DNA from: Prunella strophiata
Lineage: Eukaryota; Chordata; Aves; Passeriformes; Prunellidae
Length of the DNA: 64,000 nucleotides
Direction: 5' to 3'
NCBI GenBank assembly: GCA_036583965.1
Contig: JAZBQD010000014.1
Coordinates: 1,043,501-1,107,500, forward strand
Positions 47,276 through 61,462 of the stretch are shown here, in pieces; positions within the stretch are counted from its first letter, which is position 1, and each line of letters begins with the position of its first letter. The notes beneath the pieces were generated by a model, which saw only the letters and a program-made list of their open reading frames with translations, made no database searches and was not told the DNA's origin. The translations under genes were made by a program, and so were the position numbers.

Positions 47276-50200
47276 ACGGATTTTGCATGGAATTGTGATA
47301 ATTTCTACCCTTTGACGATATAGAACATAATTTTGGGGCCCATGAAATAGGCCTAATAACCTATTTGCTGTCCTTTTGTATGGCTGTAGTCCTCTGAAGA
47401 GTAAACTTTGTGACTCTTGTCCTAACTGCTTTTTAAAATCTTACTCTGATGAAATTCTTCAACAGCTTTTGAAACAGCTGGAATTAAAAGAAAAGGGTAA
47501 ATGCTTTAGCCAAGTTCACTCTGAAGCACTGCTTTGGCAATGGTTTCCAGAACATTACAGTGATTAATACAACCACAAAACTCCTGTTTTATGGGTTCTG
47601 TTAATTTTCTTATGCACAAGACCATCCTTTCATGACACATTTTTTACCAATCAGCATAGGTTATTTTCCCCCTTTACATTTCAAAGTCCTGAAATAAGTA
47701 ATTTGCACCCATCTCTTTCATTTGCTGAGTTGTTCTCCTTTTCTTGTATATATATAAATACCTATTCACAACATTATTTCAGATAGTGAGATACACAGCT
47801 TGTGTTGAAGCAACTCTAGTAAGTCAGAAATCTGAAATATAACTGGATGCCTTATATAATTAGATAGTTGTAAATGAATGTTATTTCCTCATTTTAGTAT
47901 TGCAACAACCTGAAAGCCTGGAGAACAAGAAAATACGCCTGGAAAGCTCAGGTTTTAAATAATGAGTAAGGCTGAGAATTTACTCAATGGGAAGTTTCTA
48001 AATCAAAATTAAAATTTATCTTAGGAATTCAGGAAAAAGAAACAGGATCTTCTGTTAGGTATTAAAAAAATTGTTTTCATTTTTTTAAGGAATTTTCTGA
48101 GAAATTAATATTAGAATACTAATTTTTTTTCAACTACCTTCTAAAATACTCATTTTTAGGAAGAGTTACTACCTTCTAAAACACTCATTTTTTAGGAAGA
48201 GGTACCTCTCCTCAATAATCTTCTGTGATGCTTAAGTAGCTTTGTGTTTCCTGTGTCTTGTAGCCCAGAATAAATTCAGCTCCTCTCCCTTCCAGCTGCA
48301 CCCTTGAGGACCACAGCACCCACGGAAAGCCTGCTAGAGCACTTTCTTATGAAAACAGATGGTGCCAATTGTTCCTGCAAGACAAAAGACTAAAAGAAAA
48401 TGTCTGTCTGAGTTAGATTACATTCCAGAGATCTGACCCAGCTGAGCACGGGCAGTCCCTGCCACGGGGCTGTCAGAATGACCATGATCCGAAATCACAT
48501 TGTCCTTCAGTAACAGGATTCTCCAAGAGATACCCCTTGACATGGAGCCTTGTGTTGGACCAGATGGTGGCCCTGGATTCCCATTGTTCCTCTTGGCTCT
48601 CTAGTGATATGCAGATTTCTATACTGCTTTATATTTTCTCACAGCATTGCCTAGTATTTACATTCAGTTAACTCTGATGGGGAAAATTAAAAAGCCAGGC
48701 ATAAAGAAGCAGCAGAACACTCTGAAGTGTGTGTGTGCACATTAAGGGTGATATTAGAGATGTACTAAATAGGTTTTAATCTTATTTACTTTCTTTTTTT
48801 AACTTTTTTTTTTAATATTTTACATGAAAGCTGGCATGATTGGGATAAGAGTGAAATGAACATAAGTATGATGAATGATAAAGTGCTCCTGGGAGTAAAT
48901 ATACCACTCAGAGCATTGCTAATCAAGCAGGGCAGCCAGCTAATGCTGTCTAAGAGCAAGCACCTCAAAAAGTTTCTAAATTTGAAACATTGAAGGCTGG
49001 CATTTAGCTTGAGTAGCTTCTGCCTTAAGGATGAAACTGCTGCACCAGGGGAATCACAGCAGCAAAATGAAACCTTGGAAGGGGCAGTGGACTGAAGTAT
49101 TAAATGACCAACAAGATTAAAGGGAGAAAAGAGAACTAAAAATGGAATTTGCTACTTGGTACGTACCGACTGAGAGTTTGGGAGGTAAACGGAATCAGGG
49201 ACAGGCAAGGATAAGCTCTGTCCAGCTTAGATTTGTAAGAGATGTGTAAGCCTTGCTGTCCACCAAGCTGACTGAGGAGCAGCTTTGTCACAGCTGTGTC
49301 CTTGTGGCCATTTGTGACTGCCTGGGTGAAGCTTGGTAGCCCAGGTGCCTAAAGGACTTTGGCACACAAAAGCTTACACTGATTTTTGAGAGAGCAGCAT
49401 ATGTTCTGCTCATAAATTTCATCTGCCACCCACTCTTCAGGAGTGTAACACTGCCCACACTTCTTGCCTGAATGACTTGGAAAATATATTTTTATTTCCA
49501 ACTGTTACTCAAAATTAGAACGATCTAAGCTATGATGGGTCAGGGAAATCTTGCAGGAGGGCTCCTCTGTCTTTTAAAGGAGCATGAAAATTACTCCTTT
49601 TGCATGAGTAAACTGTACATAAATTTATAATGTGCTTTGAGGAACCATTAGGGAATGATTTGACAGTATTTAGCTAAAAAACTTTGCAGTATGTTTTCAA
49701 TATTTACAAAATTTCACGTAAGGAGTTGCAAATGTGATCGTGAACCCATCTAACTTTTCCAGAAAATGTTTGAGTTTTGCCTGGTGTTTCTTCAACCTCA
49801 CTGAATCTTTTGGATCAGCTGTTTCATAACTCCAGGAGCTCCTCTTGGTGTCCTGTCTGATCCTGCTGTGTGGCACAGAAGGAAACAGGACAGCAAGCAG
49901 TAATCAAGATGTGATTGCACTGGATCTAAATTATGAAGTTTCCCATTTTAATCTGCATTTCTTTTTCAGGGAAGTGCTTGTTTATTATTGTATTTTGTAG
50001 CCTACCCTAAGGACAACCTAGTGGTCATCTCTGGTGTTAAGCCCTCTTCTTTCCCTCTCCTTGGGCTTGCCTTCCTTGACAGCTTGTCCTGAGGTAGAGC
50101 TTCTCTTACCTACATGGATGAGGCAGCTTTAAAGCCTCTTTTTTTATTTCTGAAGCAAAAAAGACTAGTCAGAAACTTTTGTAAGAGTCATAGATCTGTT

Positions 50201-52634
50201 TGTACAGAGTTTTTGCTTAAAAAAATTATGAAGTTCAGTTCCCTTAGCATCAGGTTGAAAGAGGGAATTAATATTAGAAACCAGATGGTTTTATATTAGT
50301 GTTACTGGTTATATTGTGGACACTGAAAAACAGAGAAAAACTAGAGACACTGCAATAATAAAATATTATTAACTTTTTTTTTTTTGCATATCAAAATGAA
50401 CAATGGAAGTGTCTTTATTTTTATTTCAAGATTTATTTTTGCAGTTTTCTTAAAGGAGGTAAGACTAAACTGCTGTTATAGATGAGCTACAGATCTGGAC
50501 ACACTTACCCAAAATACTTTTCCTTCTGAACCTTCCATCATTAAAACCTCCTAAAATATTTTCTGTTAATATGAAGCTATTTCAAGCTGGAGCACTGACA
50601 TTTTCCAGCACTGTCCCTTCCTTAAGTTGAGAAAGTTGCTGCATGTTCAATTACTTCACCTAGCATGGGCTGTTAGTAAGAGGGACCAAGATCTGGCAGC
50701 TTGTAACTCTGTATTAGCTTAGTTTGTGTTATAGCCAATTGCTTGCCTGACCTCTCCACACTGTGGAGGAAATGCAGTGCCATCTGTATATCTCTTAGTC
50801 ACATTAAATTATGTCATTTATATTCCTTTGGAATGCAGGGTTTACTTTATGCTTTGAGGCAAAATTAGCAGAGGTAATGAGATAAAAGCAGGAGCGCAAA
50901 GGTGAAAATTTGTGGGGCCTGTTTCTCTCCAGCTCGCTTTGATTCTGCCAGGTGTTGAAATTAGGGAGGGGGGGAGGTTGTTTAAACCTTTGGAGGTGTT
51001 AGCATGTGTAAATGTTTATAGGTCTTAAACACCCACTGATCTCAGGCAAGACTTCCACGTGCTTGGTGGTGCAGGATCAAGTCCTTGCTCTTGCTACATT
51101 ACACCCTTAGAAATGTGAACAGGAGAAGAGGAGGGGGGGAAAGCACATTGCAGCTCAAAAAAAATCAATATAACATTTATAAAATATGCAAGGTGTTGAA
51201 CAAGAAATTTTGTACTTTATAAAGCAGCTTCAAGTTAACACTGCCTGATAAACAAGTCCTGATACAGGACTCTCTTAAGTTTTACCACAGCTGTGTCATG
51301 CTTACACTCTGTGGGTACAGTCCTGAAGATTTTTGTCTAGAAGAAGATGAAAGGAGCCAGGATTTCCCCCCAGAAGGTCTGTTCCAACTCCCATGGAGGC
51401 AGATAGAAGAACTGTTACAGATTTGAGTGGAACTGGGTCCTATATGCAATTTTTCTGTCTTTAATTTCCACAACTAAATTTCTCTCCAAATATACACCCA
51501 TGGAGCCACCATGGAGTCAACTGTTCAAATAAAGTATCACTCTGCCCAGAATATGAGTTACATTCCACATGGAATAGCTTCCAGAAGAAACCACTCTTTT
51601 ACTGTAGTTCTGTGTAAAATGGAAAGGCAATAAGACTGTCAATTACTTGGTGGAGCTCATGCAGGCTGAAACAGGATCCAGCTGCTCTTTGGACATTTAT
51701 TGCTTCAGTCCTTTCCTGTTAAATGTCCACTGTCATTTTGGTTTTATGTGGAACCCTTGGTTCAAAAATATGATCACAGACAAGAAGGACTCTTAAAACA
51801 AAAAAAAAAAAAAAAAAAGGCTTTCTATGTGCTAGCTGATAATAAAGCTGGCTTGATAGGCTTAAAGAAATTTTAAATGTTAATTTATGTTCAAAATATT
51901 TATAAGTGGTGAAAATTTATATGAATCTTTGACATAACTCATCCTATATTTTGTTTTATAAACATTCAGAAACTGTTCAGGAGGAAACAGGATGTGCACT
52001 GTCTGAAGAGCTTTCTGCTCTTTCCATAAAAGGATCTGCTACATGCATGTTATACAGAGCTGTTGTATATCACTTTAGTCTTAAAAAGATGTGTATACAT
52101 AGAAAGGCCAAGGATGAAATCCTCCAATTCAATAGGAAAACTCTTATTGATTTAATTGGAACAAAGATTTCACCTCAAATCCTTAAATGCTGAGAGCTAG
52201 CATAACTTTATTGAAGATGATGAACAAAGCTGAAGGATGCTCTAGTTGGATTAGAGCTGAGGATCTGCTCCTCAGAATGCATCTTTTTCTTAAAGTAAGA
52301 AAGCAGTCAAGAGGAAATATCTCAGAAGACAAGCAAATGATTCAAATTTAGTTTGCAGGTTTGAGCCTGGGCTAAAGAACAGAGCAAAGCCTGTGTTGTA
52401 GTCCCCTGCTAGACATTTGTACAGGAGTGATTGTCATTTTAGTGAACAAAATAAGGTAAACTTGTGCTCATGTCAGATTTATATCCTCATTTGCAATACA
52501 TTAACAAATAAAGTGAAAATGTATTTGTACACATTATTTAAGCTGATCCTAAATCCTGATGTACTGAACCCACATATTTATGAATTATACTTGTAAATCA
52601 ATGTAAATTGCTTGGTCAGACTGTTCATGCCTTG
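47276..52634. other. Gene desert, fourth part
   Basis: No gene is recognised. It includes the two-copy duplication at 48133-48203 and an A run near 51799-51818. Open frames are all below 70 codons. Confidence 0.55.
48133..48203 (+). repeat. Two-copy tandem duplication, period about 35 bp
   Basis: ACTACCTTCTAAAATACTCA... at 48133 recurs as ACTACCTTCTAAAACACTCA... at 48168. Only a few differences separate the copies. Confidence 0.9.
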
Positions 52635-52735
52635 CAATCATAGAAATTAGATACAGAAAGGATTGATTCATTTACCTAGTTCATCTCCCTGCCAGTGAAG
52701 AATTACTGTTCATTGTAATCTTGTCTAGTCTGAGG
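52635..52735 (-). mobile_element. Ancient CR1-like LINE 3' remnant
   Basis: AATCATAGAAATTAGATACAG, then the CCTAGTTCATCTCCCTGCCAG and GAAGAATTACTGTTC blocks, mirrors the reverse complement of an old sauropsid CR1 3' end ('ATCATAGAA ... TCATCTAGTCC ... CCCTGCC'). Strong divergence implies great age; edges are approximate. Confidence 0.5.
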
Positions 52736-55700
52736 CCCAGTGTGATTTGGAGGATTTTTTTATTCCCCTATCAGATATAGATTTGATTTTTGTTATGTCA
52801 TGATAATTTCAACTGAGAGAAGGGACAAAGATTTCCAAAGCACCTGAACTTGTCCAGACACAAAAGGTAAATGAAACAATAACTGGAAAACTGTGGAGCT
52901 GGTTTTCCAGCTGTAAAACTATCCTTGATGAGAAGGTTTGTACCCATGTGTCCATCAATTTATAAAATGGTCCTGTTTAAATTTCTGAACTGAACAAGAA
53001 TGAGAAAAGATCTTGTGATTAAGAGGCAAGTCTGGATCAGGAGATGCCTTCTTCCTGGTTCTGGTGCAGCTTGTTTGGATCTGATTAGTGTTTCCAGAAG
53101 TATCTACTGGAGTTCACAGTGCCCAGTCATGGGGATTATTAGCCAGATTTTTCAGAAACTGTGGCTACCCATTCTTCCTATTAATTTGCTGAATTATTAT
53201 ATTTTTTTTCCTAAATCTAATGCTCTTCTGAAGTTGTGGCTCTTTTGATATGGTTTAGAAGTGGGGCTCCCAAATAATATAAGTGTCTCCAAACATGATG
53301 TCCTTAATCATTACATCTTGCATCCTCATTATCTCCAAATCCATATAATACTTTCCTTCAAGGAATGTGATGACATAATTCAAGATGGCAGATTATGTTG
53401 AGGTCTTGAGGTGGAGAGAGAAAAATACCACCTCTTTATGCTCTTTTATTATTTTTTTCTTTTTTTTTCTTCTGTATATGTTAATGTATTGTTTGCTTTT
53501 GAACTGATTTTGGCTCTCTGGCTTGGGATAATTCGTCTTCTGGGAATTAAGTAATTTAGTAGAACAAGATGAGCTCAGTAATGCACACAATTCTTTGAGA
53601 GAAGGCTACTCTGCTTTCATCACCAATGCATCTTCATTCATTACAATGCTTCACATCTGATTCACTTTTGATTTCAAGTGGCACAAATCAGGAATAATGC
53701 CAACGAAGTCTGTGGTGGCAAACTGGTGTAAGTGGGGATATTCAGGCTTTCCCTGTGTTTACTCTTCCTCTGACATGTAAATTGGCTACCTTTTTGCAAG
53801 AGAAGCCTTTCAGGAGTGAATTTCCAGTGTGCTGTGTGATCATTTGGTATGTAATTCCTGTGTGCCATTTTGAAAATGCCAGTGCCCCTTTGAAAGGGTC
53901 TGAAGGAAAAATGGTTACTTCTGTAATGTCACTTAAAAGGCTTCTGTTTATCAAAACCTCGTTGTGTCATGAAGGTAGTGTTCATGCTTACTGCAGGAAA
54001 GCAGCACACTTGTCTTTGTGACTGATCTGTGGAGCAACTCTTGAATAATGGAAACTTATTTTGTACATGTAAGAAGGATATATAATCCTCCCCCAGCCCC
54101 TTGGAAAAACTAGAAAATTTGGCTTTGCTATTTCTGAATTTAATCTTAATCTTCAGAGCACTAAAACTCTCCAGTGGGGCTAGTGGTTGAACTGAGCTAC
54201 TGAATATTGCCTGCAGAAATTTATTGCAAGATTGAATAATACAGTATTTTCTCCATACTGTTTTAACCTGTTGTGTACCATTAAGACAGAAATTTGGAGT
54301 TGGAGAATGGGAGTTGCTACTTTCTTCCTGTATTTTCATTTTGGGTGCAACAGAATAATATGTGATCATGGTTCTCCACTCCCTTTTGTATTTTCCCTTC
54401 TTTGAAAAGAAAATATAATTCCTCGTGCAGAAGTTTGGGTAGCAGTTCAGCTACAGTGTTTCATGTTTTCTAATACAAAAAAAAAAAAATTGCTGTGGTT
54501 GTTAACAGAATTAATTTCATTACATGGAATTACTCTTTAGACAAGGTCTCAGGCACTTTTCTGACCAAAGGGGAGTTTTAATAAAGTCCTGACAGATCCT
54601 CCAAGGCTGGAGTTTATTGTTCTTGATAATGATTCTTCACCAGTGTCTCTGATATCCTGGACTATCAGAATGTAGAAGACCATAATTTTATATTTGTAAC
54701 ATTGAAAAGTCAGAGGCCTCCAGACCTGTTAGCCTCTCAAATAATATTTAGTCAGTGGTTTTCAAACATTGATAATTTGTGTATCCCTAGGAATTATCTG
54801 ATAGAGCTCTAGATTCTTGTACAAGGACTGGTAACCTGCCAGGATTAGATATTTTTTTGTTAGTACACAGATTTCCAGGGTCTCAATCACATGTTGAAAA
54901 TTGCTAATTGGTATTTTTGTTATCAGTTGCCATAACAACAATTATATTTTTTGGTTTTGAAATTAAATTCTGCTGTGGGGTGCAGGTCCATTGAAGCAGA
55001 GTGGATGCCATCAGTGAGATTTCTGCATGGTGTGTAGAGACTTTTCCAGTCCTAGTTGCTGTGGGGTTGATTTAGATGTTCCTTGGCTTTCAGTGAGTTC
55101 CTGAAGCAAGTGCCATTACTTTCAAGAGGAGCAGCCATGTGCAGATGCAGTCAAAAGATTTAGGTAGGAGAAGGCACATAATTCCTCTTTGCACTGGCAT
55201 TCCACCAGGGTTTTACATTATTAGCTGACTACTCTGTTCAGGTTCTGATCACAGCAGTAGAGGGTGTTTGTGCTGCCAGTTTAAGTATTGCACTCTAAAT
55301 CTGTTCCTCTCATAGTAGCTTGATCCTGAGATCCCTTCTGGAACAACTAGATCTCTCTCCAGAAAAAAATAATCTCACAGTGGGCTGGCACTTACATTAA
55401 TTTAGGGACTGAGCCAATACACAGTATGGATGTCATGGCAGCTCCTTTTGCCCAGCCTAGGCTTTCAGGAGGATTGCAACACCCCTGAAGCCACCTCACA
55501 GCCTCAAACCACAAGGGCTCTTTACTTTAGGGCAGTAGCTGAGGACTGTGCTGTCCAAGAACAGCAACGTTGGATTGCACAGAAACCCTCTCATTGTCAT
55601 GATTGCAAAAGAGCTCATTGTCTCTGTCACACCATTTCCAGTGAATTTATAATTTCTTGAGAGTCCCAGACCAGAAGGGTGGATCCAGAAGAATTGGGCT

Positions 55701-58416
55701 CTTGTGGCAGTGTAGAGAGGGTGCAGAATTCTGCACAACTACAGGCGCAGAATTTTTCCTGCACACATGCAGAGGCTCCATCTTTAGTGTTGAGGCTCCA
55801 GAGTGTTTTGCTCTGCCCTTACCCACTGATAAATCCTTGTCAAGCACCAGTAGGGCTGAGTAGGGATGCAAAGGGGAAAGCATGACACAGACCCCAATAA
55901 TCTGCCTGTCCTCCAAGGTATGGATCATGTTCACTCACCCCAAGAGGATGATCTGGTGTATTCACAGTGGCTGGGAAATAAATGAGGGTCACACACTTAT
56001 CACAGTGACCTAGGGGTTTATGCACAAACTACTGACTGATGTGGTTTAATTTCCTTCTTGATTTGTTGAAATAAAAATATGAAGTCATGCCTTGTAGGTA
56101 AATTAAAAAAAAAAAATAATTTTTTTTTAGATTTAGAAAAAGGGAAGTTAAATTTTGCTCCCTGTGCAAATAGAAGAGTGTGAAGAATTGTCTGTGAATC
56201 AAATTTTAACACAGAAAACCCACATTCTGAAGCTTGTTTTATCTGGTTCAGGAAAATCACTGATTTCAGTTTGTAAGACAGACCTGAAATGCAGCAGCTG
56301 TTTATATCTCATTCTGATATTTTGTTGAAACTTTGCTTTAACTTTTATGGCCAGGAGCAAAAAAAGAATCCTTGTGTCAGAAAATAAATTTGATCTTCTT
56401 TCCTTTTTGTTACTCTTCTACTTTAGCAGTTTAGTACTGCAACTGACTGTAGAAAATTTCAGAAACTAGAGATTCTTTCATTTCACTTTTTGAGTAGATA
56501 TGTTCAAATCATGGAAGAAAGTCAGAATTATGGAGAACTCTGTTTTGCTTTTCATTACTTTTTCAAAAAGATGCCTTTCCACTCTGCTGTGTGTCAGGTC
56601 ACATTAAAAATGGCTTTAGTATTTTTAGCAAAGGATAGATAGCATCAAATTTGCCCTAATAAAAGAAATTAGTGTATGAATTCTGCTGTATTGAATATCA
56701 AGTTTCTTAAAAAATAGTTTAATGAACCTTTTTTTCCTCTGCAATGAATCTGTTTGTGTTCTGAACCCCCTTCTCCAACTGTAGTTTTAACATGCTTGTG
56801 GCTAAATCTGGTATGAATGGGAAATAACCACTCAGTAACCTTCACTGGCGTTCAATTTTTAATATAGTTTGGAAAATAAAAAGGTTTGAATGGCTATAGC
56901 AGTAATTTTCAACATTTGCCATGGACAAAGATCATACATGACCTATATTATTTCACAGACTACTTCTACTTTCATTGGTTTTGTTTTATTTATTTTTTTT
57001 CTTTTCCTTAGTTGTGTAGCAACTTTTGGAGGCTCTGGTCAAACTAAAGTTGCAGCTGCTTGGAATTTTCCACCAATTTTTTTTTCCTAATTAAAACCAA
57101 AATTCTCAAAAATACTGAAATCAGAGGAAAGTAGTTTTCCAGGTTAAATACTCCCAATTTTCTGCATCTGTGAGGATGGATTTTAACTTTTCTTGGGCTT
57201 CCTTTTTCAATCAGTCAGTAAAAGATTTAAGTGGGCTGCTGAAATACTCCAATTCTAAATGGTGCCAGTGAACCTCAAAGGAACTGCATTTTACATATCT
57301 TGAGGTGTTTTTCTCCCAAATGAGTGTGCTGCAGTTCAGATTCTCTGCAGCCAGACTGGTTTCACTGTTGTCTTGCTGGTTGCCCAGAAGCTGGCAGGAT
57401 TTCCCAGTTTAGAGGGAGTAGTTTTGGTCCTTGATGTGTCACAGTTAGTGCAGGTGTGCACAGCAGCTGATTTTCACCTTTCACCCTGGCATGGTCTGGT
57501 CCCATCACACCTGCTCTGCCTGCACAGAACTGTGCCTGTGTGTGAATCCTTGCCACAAGAATCCAAATCCATTTTTCTGTGGAAATTTTTCAACTGAAAT
57601 GGAGGAAAATCAATTTGCTTTCAGAATAATGTTAATGAAGAAAACAAAGAAACAACTTAATTTCTGCCCCAGGTCGGTGCACGTGTTTTAAAATTGATCC
57701 TGTCCTATGATACTCCTGAGTATAAGAATAAAATTTTTGTATGAGTACATTGGTATTTGTGCAGCACAAACCAGTTCATGTCACAGCACACAAGTCACAG
57801 TACTTGAGAGTAATATTGCAGCTACTTTGGTGAGGAAAAACCTTTGGACAATCAAGTCCTAGAGCTAGAACTAGGTTTGAAGTGCAGATTTCACTCCTGG
57901 CAAAGCATGCAGGACCTCTGGCTGATTAATTTAGTTAGAAATAAGAGCCAGCTGCAATACCTGGGTATCCCTTCCTGTTTGTGCTTCAGAGCACATTAAT
58001 GCAGCAACAGCAGTGACCAAATTTCTCAGTGCAGACAAGTCCTTAAGTTATACATTTTTTAATGGGATACTTTCATTAGTGCCTTAGCTGATATTACTCA
58101 TAAACCAACCCTTGTGCTACCAGGTTTAATCATTGTCTCCAGGCAGAGGCTTATTAGTGCAAGGTCATTTTATACTTTTTTATTCCATGTTTTCCCTTAG
58201 AGAAAGAGAGTGATGTCTCCAGAAAAATCACCTCCCTCCTGCCTGGCATATCAAAATCCACAGACTTGCTGCCAGCACAGATGTAATGCCTCTTGGTCAA
58301 ACCTCATGTTGCACCAAAACAGAGAGTTTATATTAAGAGACAGATAATAAGATCAAGTCCTGGAACTTGTATGTGGGATTTTGTAAGCTGTTTAAAGAAA
58401 TAATGATAAAATTTTT

Positions 58417-58420
<4 letters not shown>
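52736..58420. other. Gene desert, fifth part
   Basis: No gene is recognised on either strand. Low-complexity T-rich patches (near 53447 and 56104) occur. Overlapping frames at 53929-54369 (-, 146 codons) and 55430-55940 have no family signature and overlap opposite-strand frames. Confidence 0.55.

Positions 58421-58454
<34 letters not shown>
58421..58454 (+). repeat. Poly(A) run, 34 A
   Basis: Uninterrupted A homopolymer after ATAAAATTTTTATTT. No retroposed gene body is evident upstream. Confidence 0.95.
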
Positions 58455-58455
<1 letters not shown>

Positions 58456-59552
58456 CGAACTGTTTCTTGAAAATATTAAATCTCTCATTGTGAGTTAAAT
58501 GCTTTTGAAATGCTGGATTGATGGCTCTGGAGATCAAAGTCTTACACCTGGCTGAGCTACTCAGATGTCCCCATGGCCTTGGAGCACCCCACAGTCTAAC
58601 CCTCAGGGGTGGGGAAGTGCTCTGATTCCTCTGCTACCGTGAAGGAATTGAGGTGCAAAAAGGCAAGGTGACACATTTAAGCTCCCATTAGAAGTCTGTG
58701 CTGAAGCAGGGATTTCAGACCAGGGCATCTGATCTCCTCAGGTAGCAATCCAAATGGGAGCTGTCACCTCTCTCCTGCAGGAAAGGGAATGACAGAAAGT
58801 CTCTGATCAAAGAGGGTGGGAGATTTCCCAGTTCGAGCAAGTCCCTGCCCTTCCAGGAGGGAAACAATGAGAAAACTGAGTCAAGACAAAGAGAGCAGTG
58901 AGGGGTGGCTGACACCAGTCTGTAGGCACTGGACTGTCATCTAACAAGCTCATTTGTTGTAGAATAGTGAATAAGGACATTTACCATGGTAATTTTTATA
59001 ATTCTTTGCCACGTGGCCATTCCTTGTTTTGGAGTGTATTCCTAATTGAACTCAAAATAGTTTGAAAATTAGGGGAAAATTAGGCAAAAAGTTTCTGCTG
59101 CAAGGCTGTTCTCGACACTTATGATGGGAACATTTTAGATCAAAATGAGCCAATTATATAGAAACATGCTGGTCCCCCTGGAATTCACATTTTTCCTTTT
59201 CCTCCTGCCTCCCTCTCCAGGCTCCTCAGCAGCACACAGTCAGGGTTTCTGGGTTTCTTCACTTTTTGGTCACTTACTGGATGAAGAGCTGAGAATCCAG
59301 ACCTCTGTGTTCATTGATTTCCAGTTTTTAATTCCTGCAGAATCATGCAGGGTATATTAGGAGGACTCCAGATTCAGGATCTGTCTGACATAGCCAAGAT
59401 TTCTGCATGCTAGAAAGCATAGTTTTTTGATGTAAAGTACTCATATTGCTTTCTTCATTTACATCAGGCAATTTCTTTTCCTGTCTTGTGCACACTCTTT
59501 AACCCCAGACAATAAGAAATAATATTTTAAAATTAAGCATAATTAATCTATC

Positions 59553-59574
59553 ATATATATATATATATATATAT
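59553..59574. repeat. (AT)n dinucleotide microsatellite
   Basis: About eleven AT units. Confidence 0.95.
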
Positions 59575-59665
59575 GGCCATGCAAATTAGAGAGGTCTGAA
59601 CTAATAATGTGAATCACATATTTTAAAATAAATAAAGAAAAGTAGTATAGGCAGAAAAGCAGCCA

Positions 59666-59688
59666 AGCATATGGTTTCACCATATGCT
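59666..59688. repeat. Perfect 9-bp inverted repeat with 5-nt loop
   Basis: AGCATATGG-TTTCA-CCATATGCT. Short and possibly coincidental; contains a CATATG E-box on each arm. Confidence 0.8.
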
Positions 59689-61423
59689 GAAGCATACTTA
59701 CTGTCCCTTATATCCTGTATTCCCTGTGAAAGCTATGTATACATAATCACTGACAAAAAAAAAAAAAATCCCAGAAAAACAACCCTGCATGAAAGAACTT
59801 TAAAGCTACAAGATCAAGGGCTCTGTATTTGGGCTCTGTAAAAATTCATGCAGTCATAATTTCTCTAATAAAGGGATGCTGCAAAGAAATGGTTTTTTTT
59901 TCTGGGCTTTCTCATGTGAGTTTTTGCATGGAAGGTCTTTCTCTTTCAGTGGAGGTGATGTATTGTAGCCACTGAAAGAATATGAATATTCACATGAAGG
60001 CATTGATTCACATCCTAGAGATGTGTCTTATACACCATCTTCTCTTTAATCAGTGGGGAGGTAGTTCTGGATTGCTTAATGTCTGTATCTGATATCCTTT
60101 AGGTGTTTTGGGGACAGTATTTCCAGGAAATATATCAGTTACTTTCCTGGCTTTAAGGTCTGGGTTCAACTTTTTCTGCTTTATTGACAGAAAGAAAACA
60201 GAGGATATCAAGCAGTGTTCACATACCAGTGAGACTGGTTGAAAACATTCAAAACATTTTTCCATTGAATATAAGATTTTTTTTTGAGAATGTTAATCAC
60301 ATTTCTCTTTGTTGCTAGGAAAAAAAATATATATACTTTCAATTGAATTTTCCACTGAGAAACCTTGGGGTAAGCTTTTCATTCTGGCTAAGATAGAAAA
60401 GTTCTCTTTTGGCCTTTGCACAGCCCCCATAGAGGTTTTGGGGTGCTGATCTCTTCAGCTGGGAGTGATCCTCATGCTGCAATACACTAGTTAGCATCCA
60501 GAGTTAAATAATCCAGGAAAAGTGCAGACATTTTGATACTTTGAACCACTCTGAAATAAAAGTAATTTTGGGAGCAGCAAAATACTGCAGAGGAGGGTAA
60601 ACCCACTTTAAGCAGCTGTGTTTTAGAAGGGTGGCCATAGGAATCTTTGCCTTATGAAGGGTGTGAGATTCTCTATTTCTCCTGTGTTTACCTGGCTCTT
60701 TTATTGCTGTAATTCACCAAGGCATGACTCAGAAACTCTGTGTGGGTCACTTAAAAAGTAGATGCTGCTCATCATTGAAAAAAATGAAAAAAAAAAAAAA
60801 AAAGGAGTGGGAAGGAGCAGAAATTTGTTGCATCTTGAAATAAACAGAATGGAATCAGAATTTGAACATATGAATCATGTTTTTATGTTCATATCTTCTG
60901 TGTATCCATAACAATCCCAGGAGGCTTCACATCAACATTTTGAAATCTTTTTGATAAATGCATTCACGTTCTTACCAAAATTGACTTGTGTTTGGATTTC
61001 TCATCTCATACTCCAATTAGCATTTGAACCCAACACTTTAAGCACATGATACAGTGATTCTTGAATGCATATAGTTAATTTAAATGTTTCAGATCATTGC
61101 TACTGAAGCTACCAAGTACTATTTTATTTCTGGCGGTTTTCAAGAGCTGATTTTAATGATTATTTGGCTTACCTTGAAAATGTATTCTTTTCCATAATCT
61201 ACTTTTGAACTCCCATTTATGCCGTTTTAGAAATACAGAAAACAATTAAGATTATGTCAGTGCTGAAGCTACTGAAGTCTTAGGTTGAAACCTAAAGTGG
61301 AACCTATCTTTCAAAGAGGAGCAGGTCAAAGGAGTTAATGGCTAATGTGTGACTTAGAGCTAATTTTGAGCAAAGAATATGGAGTGATGATGCTATTATT
61401 TCCTGATTATTTTTTCTCAATTT

Positions 61424-61426
<3 letters not shown>

Positions 61427-61462
<36 letters not shown>
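61427..61462 (-). repeat. Poly(T) run, about 36 T (poly(A) on minus strand)
   Basis: Uninterrupted homopolymer. The lysine-rich minus-strand frames across it are artefacts. Confidence 0.95.

Larger units (their letters stand above)
58455..61426. other. Gene desert, sixth part
   Basis: No gene is recognised. It contains an (AT)n microsatellite (59553-59574), a short palindrome (59666-59688) and an 18-base A run near 60787. Confidence 0.55.

Noticed and set aside
53929..54369. 146-codon - frame
   Set aside because: No family signature, overlaps another frame on the opposite strand, and has AT-driven composition rich in Ser, Phe and Lys.
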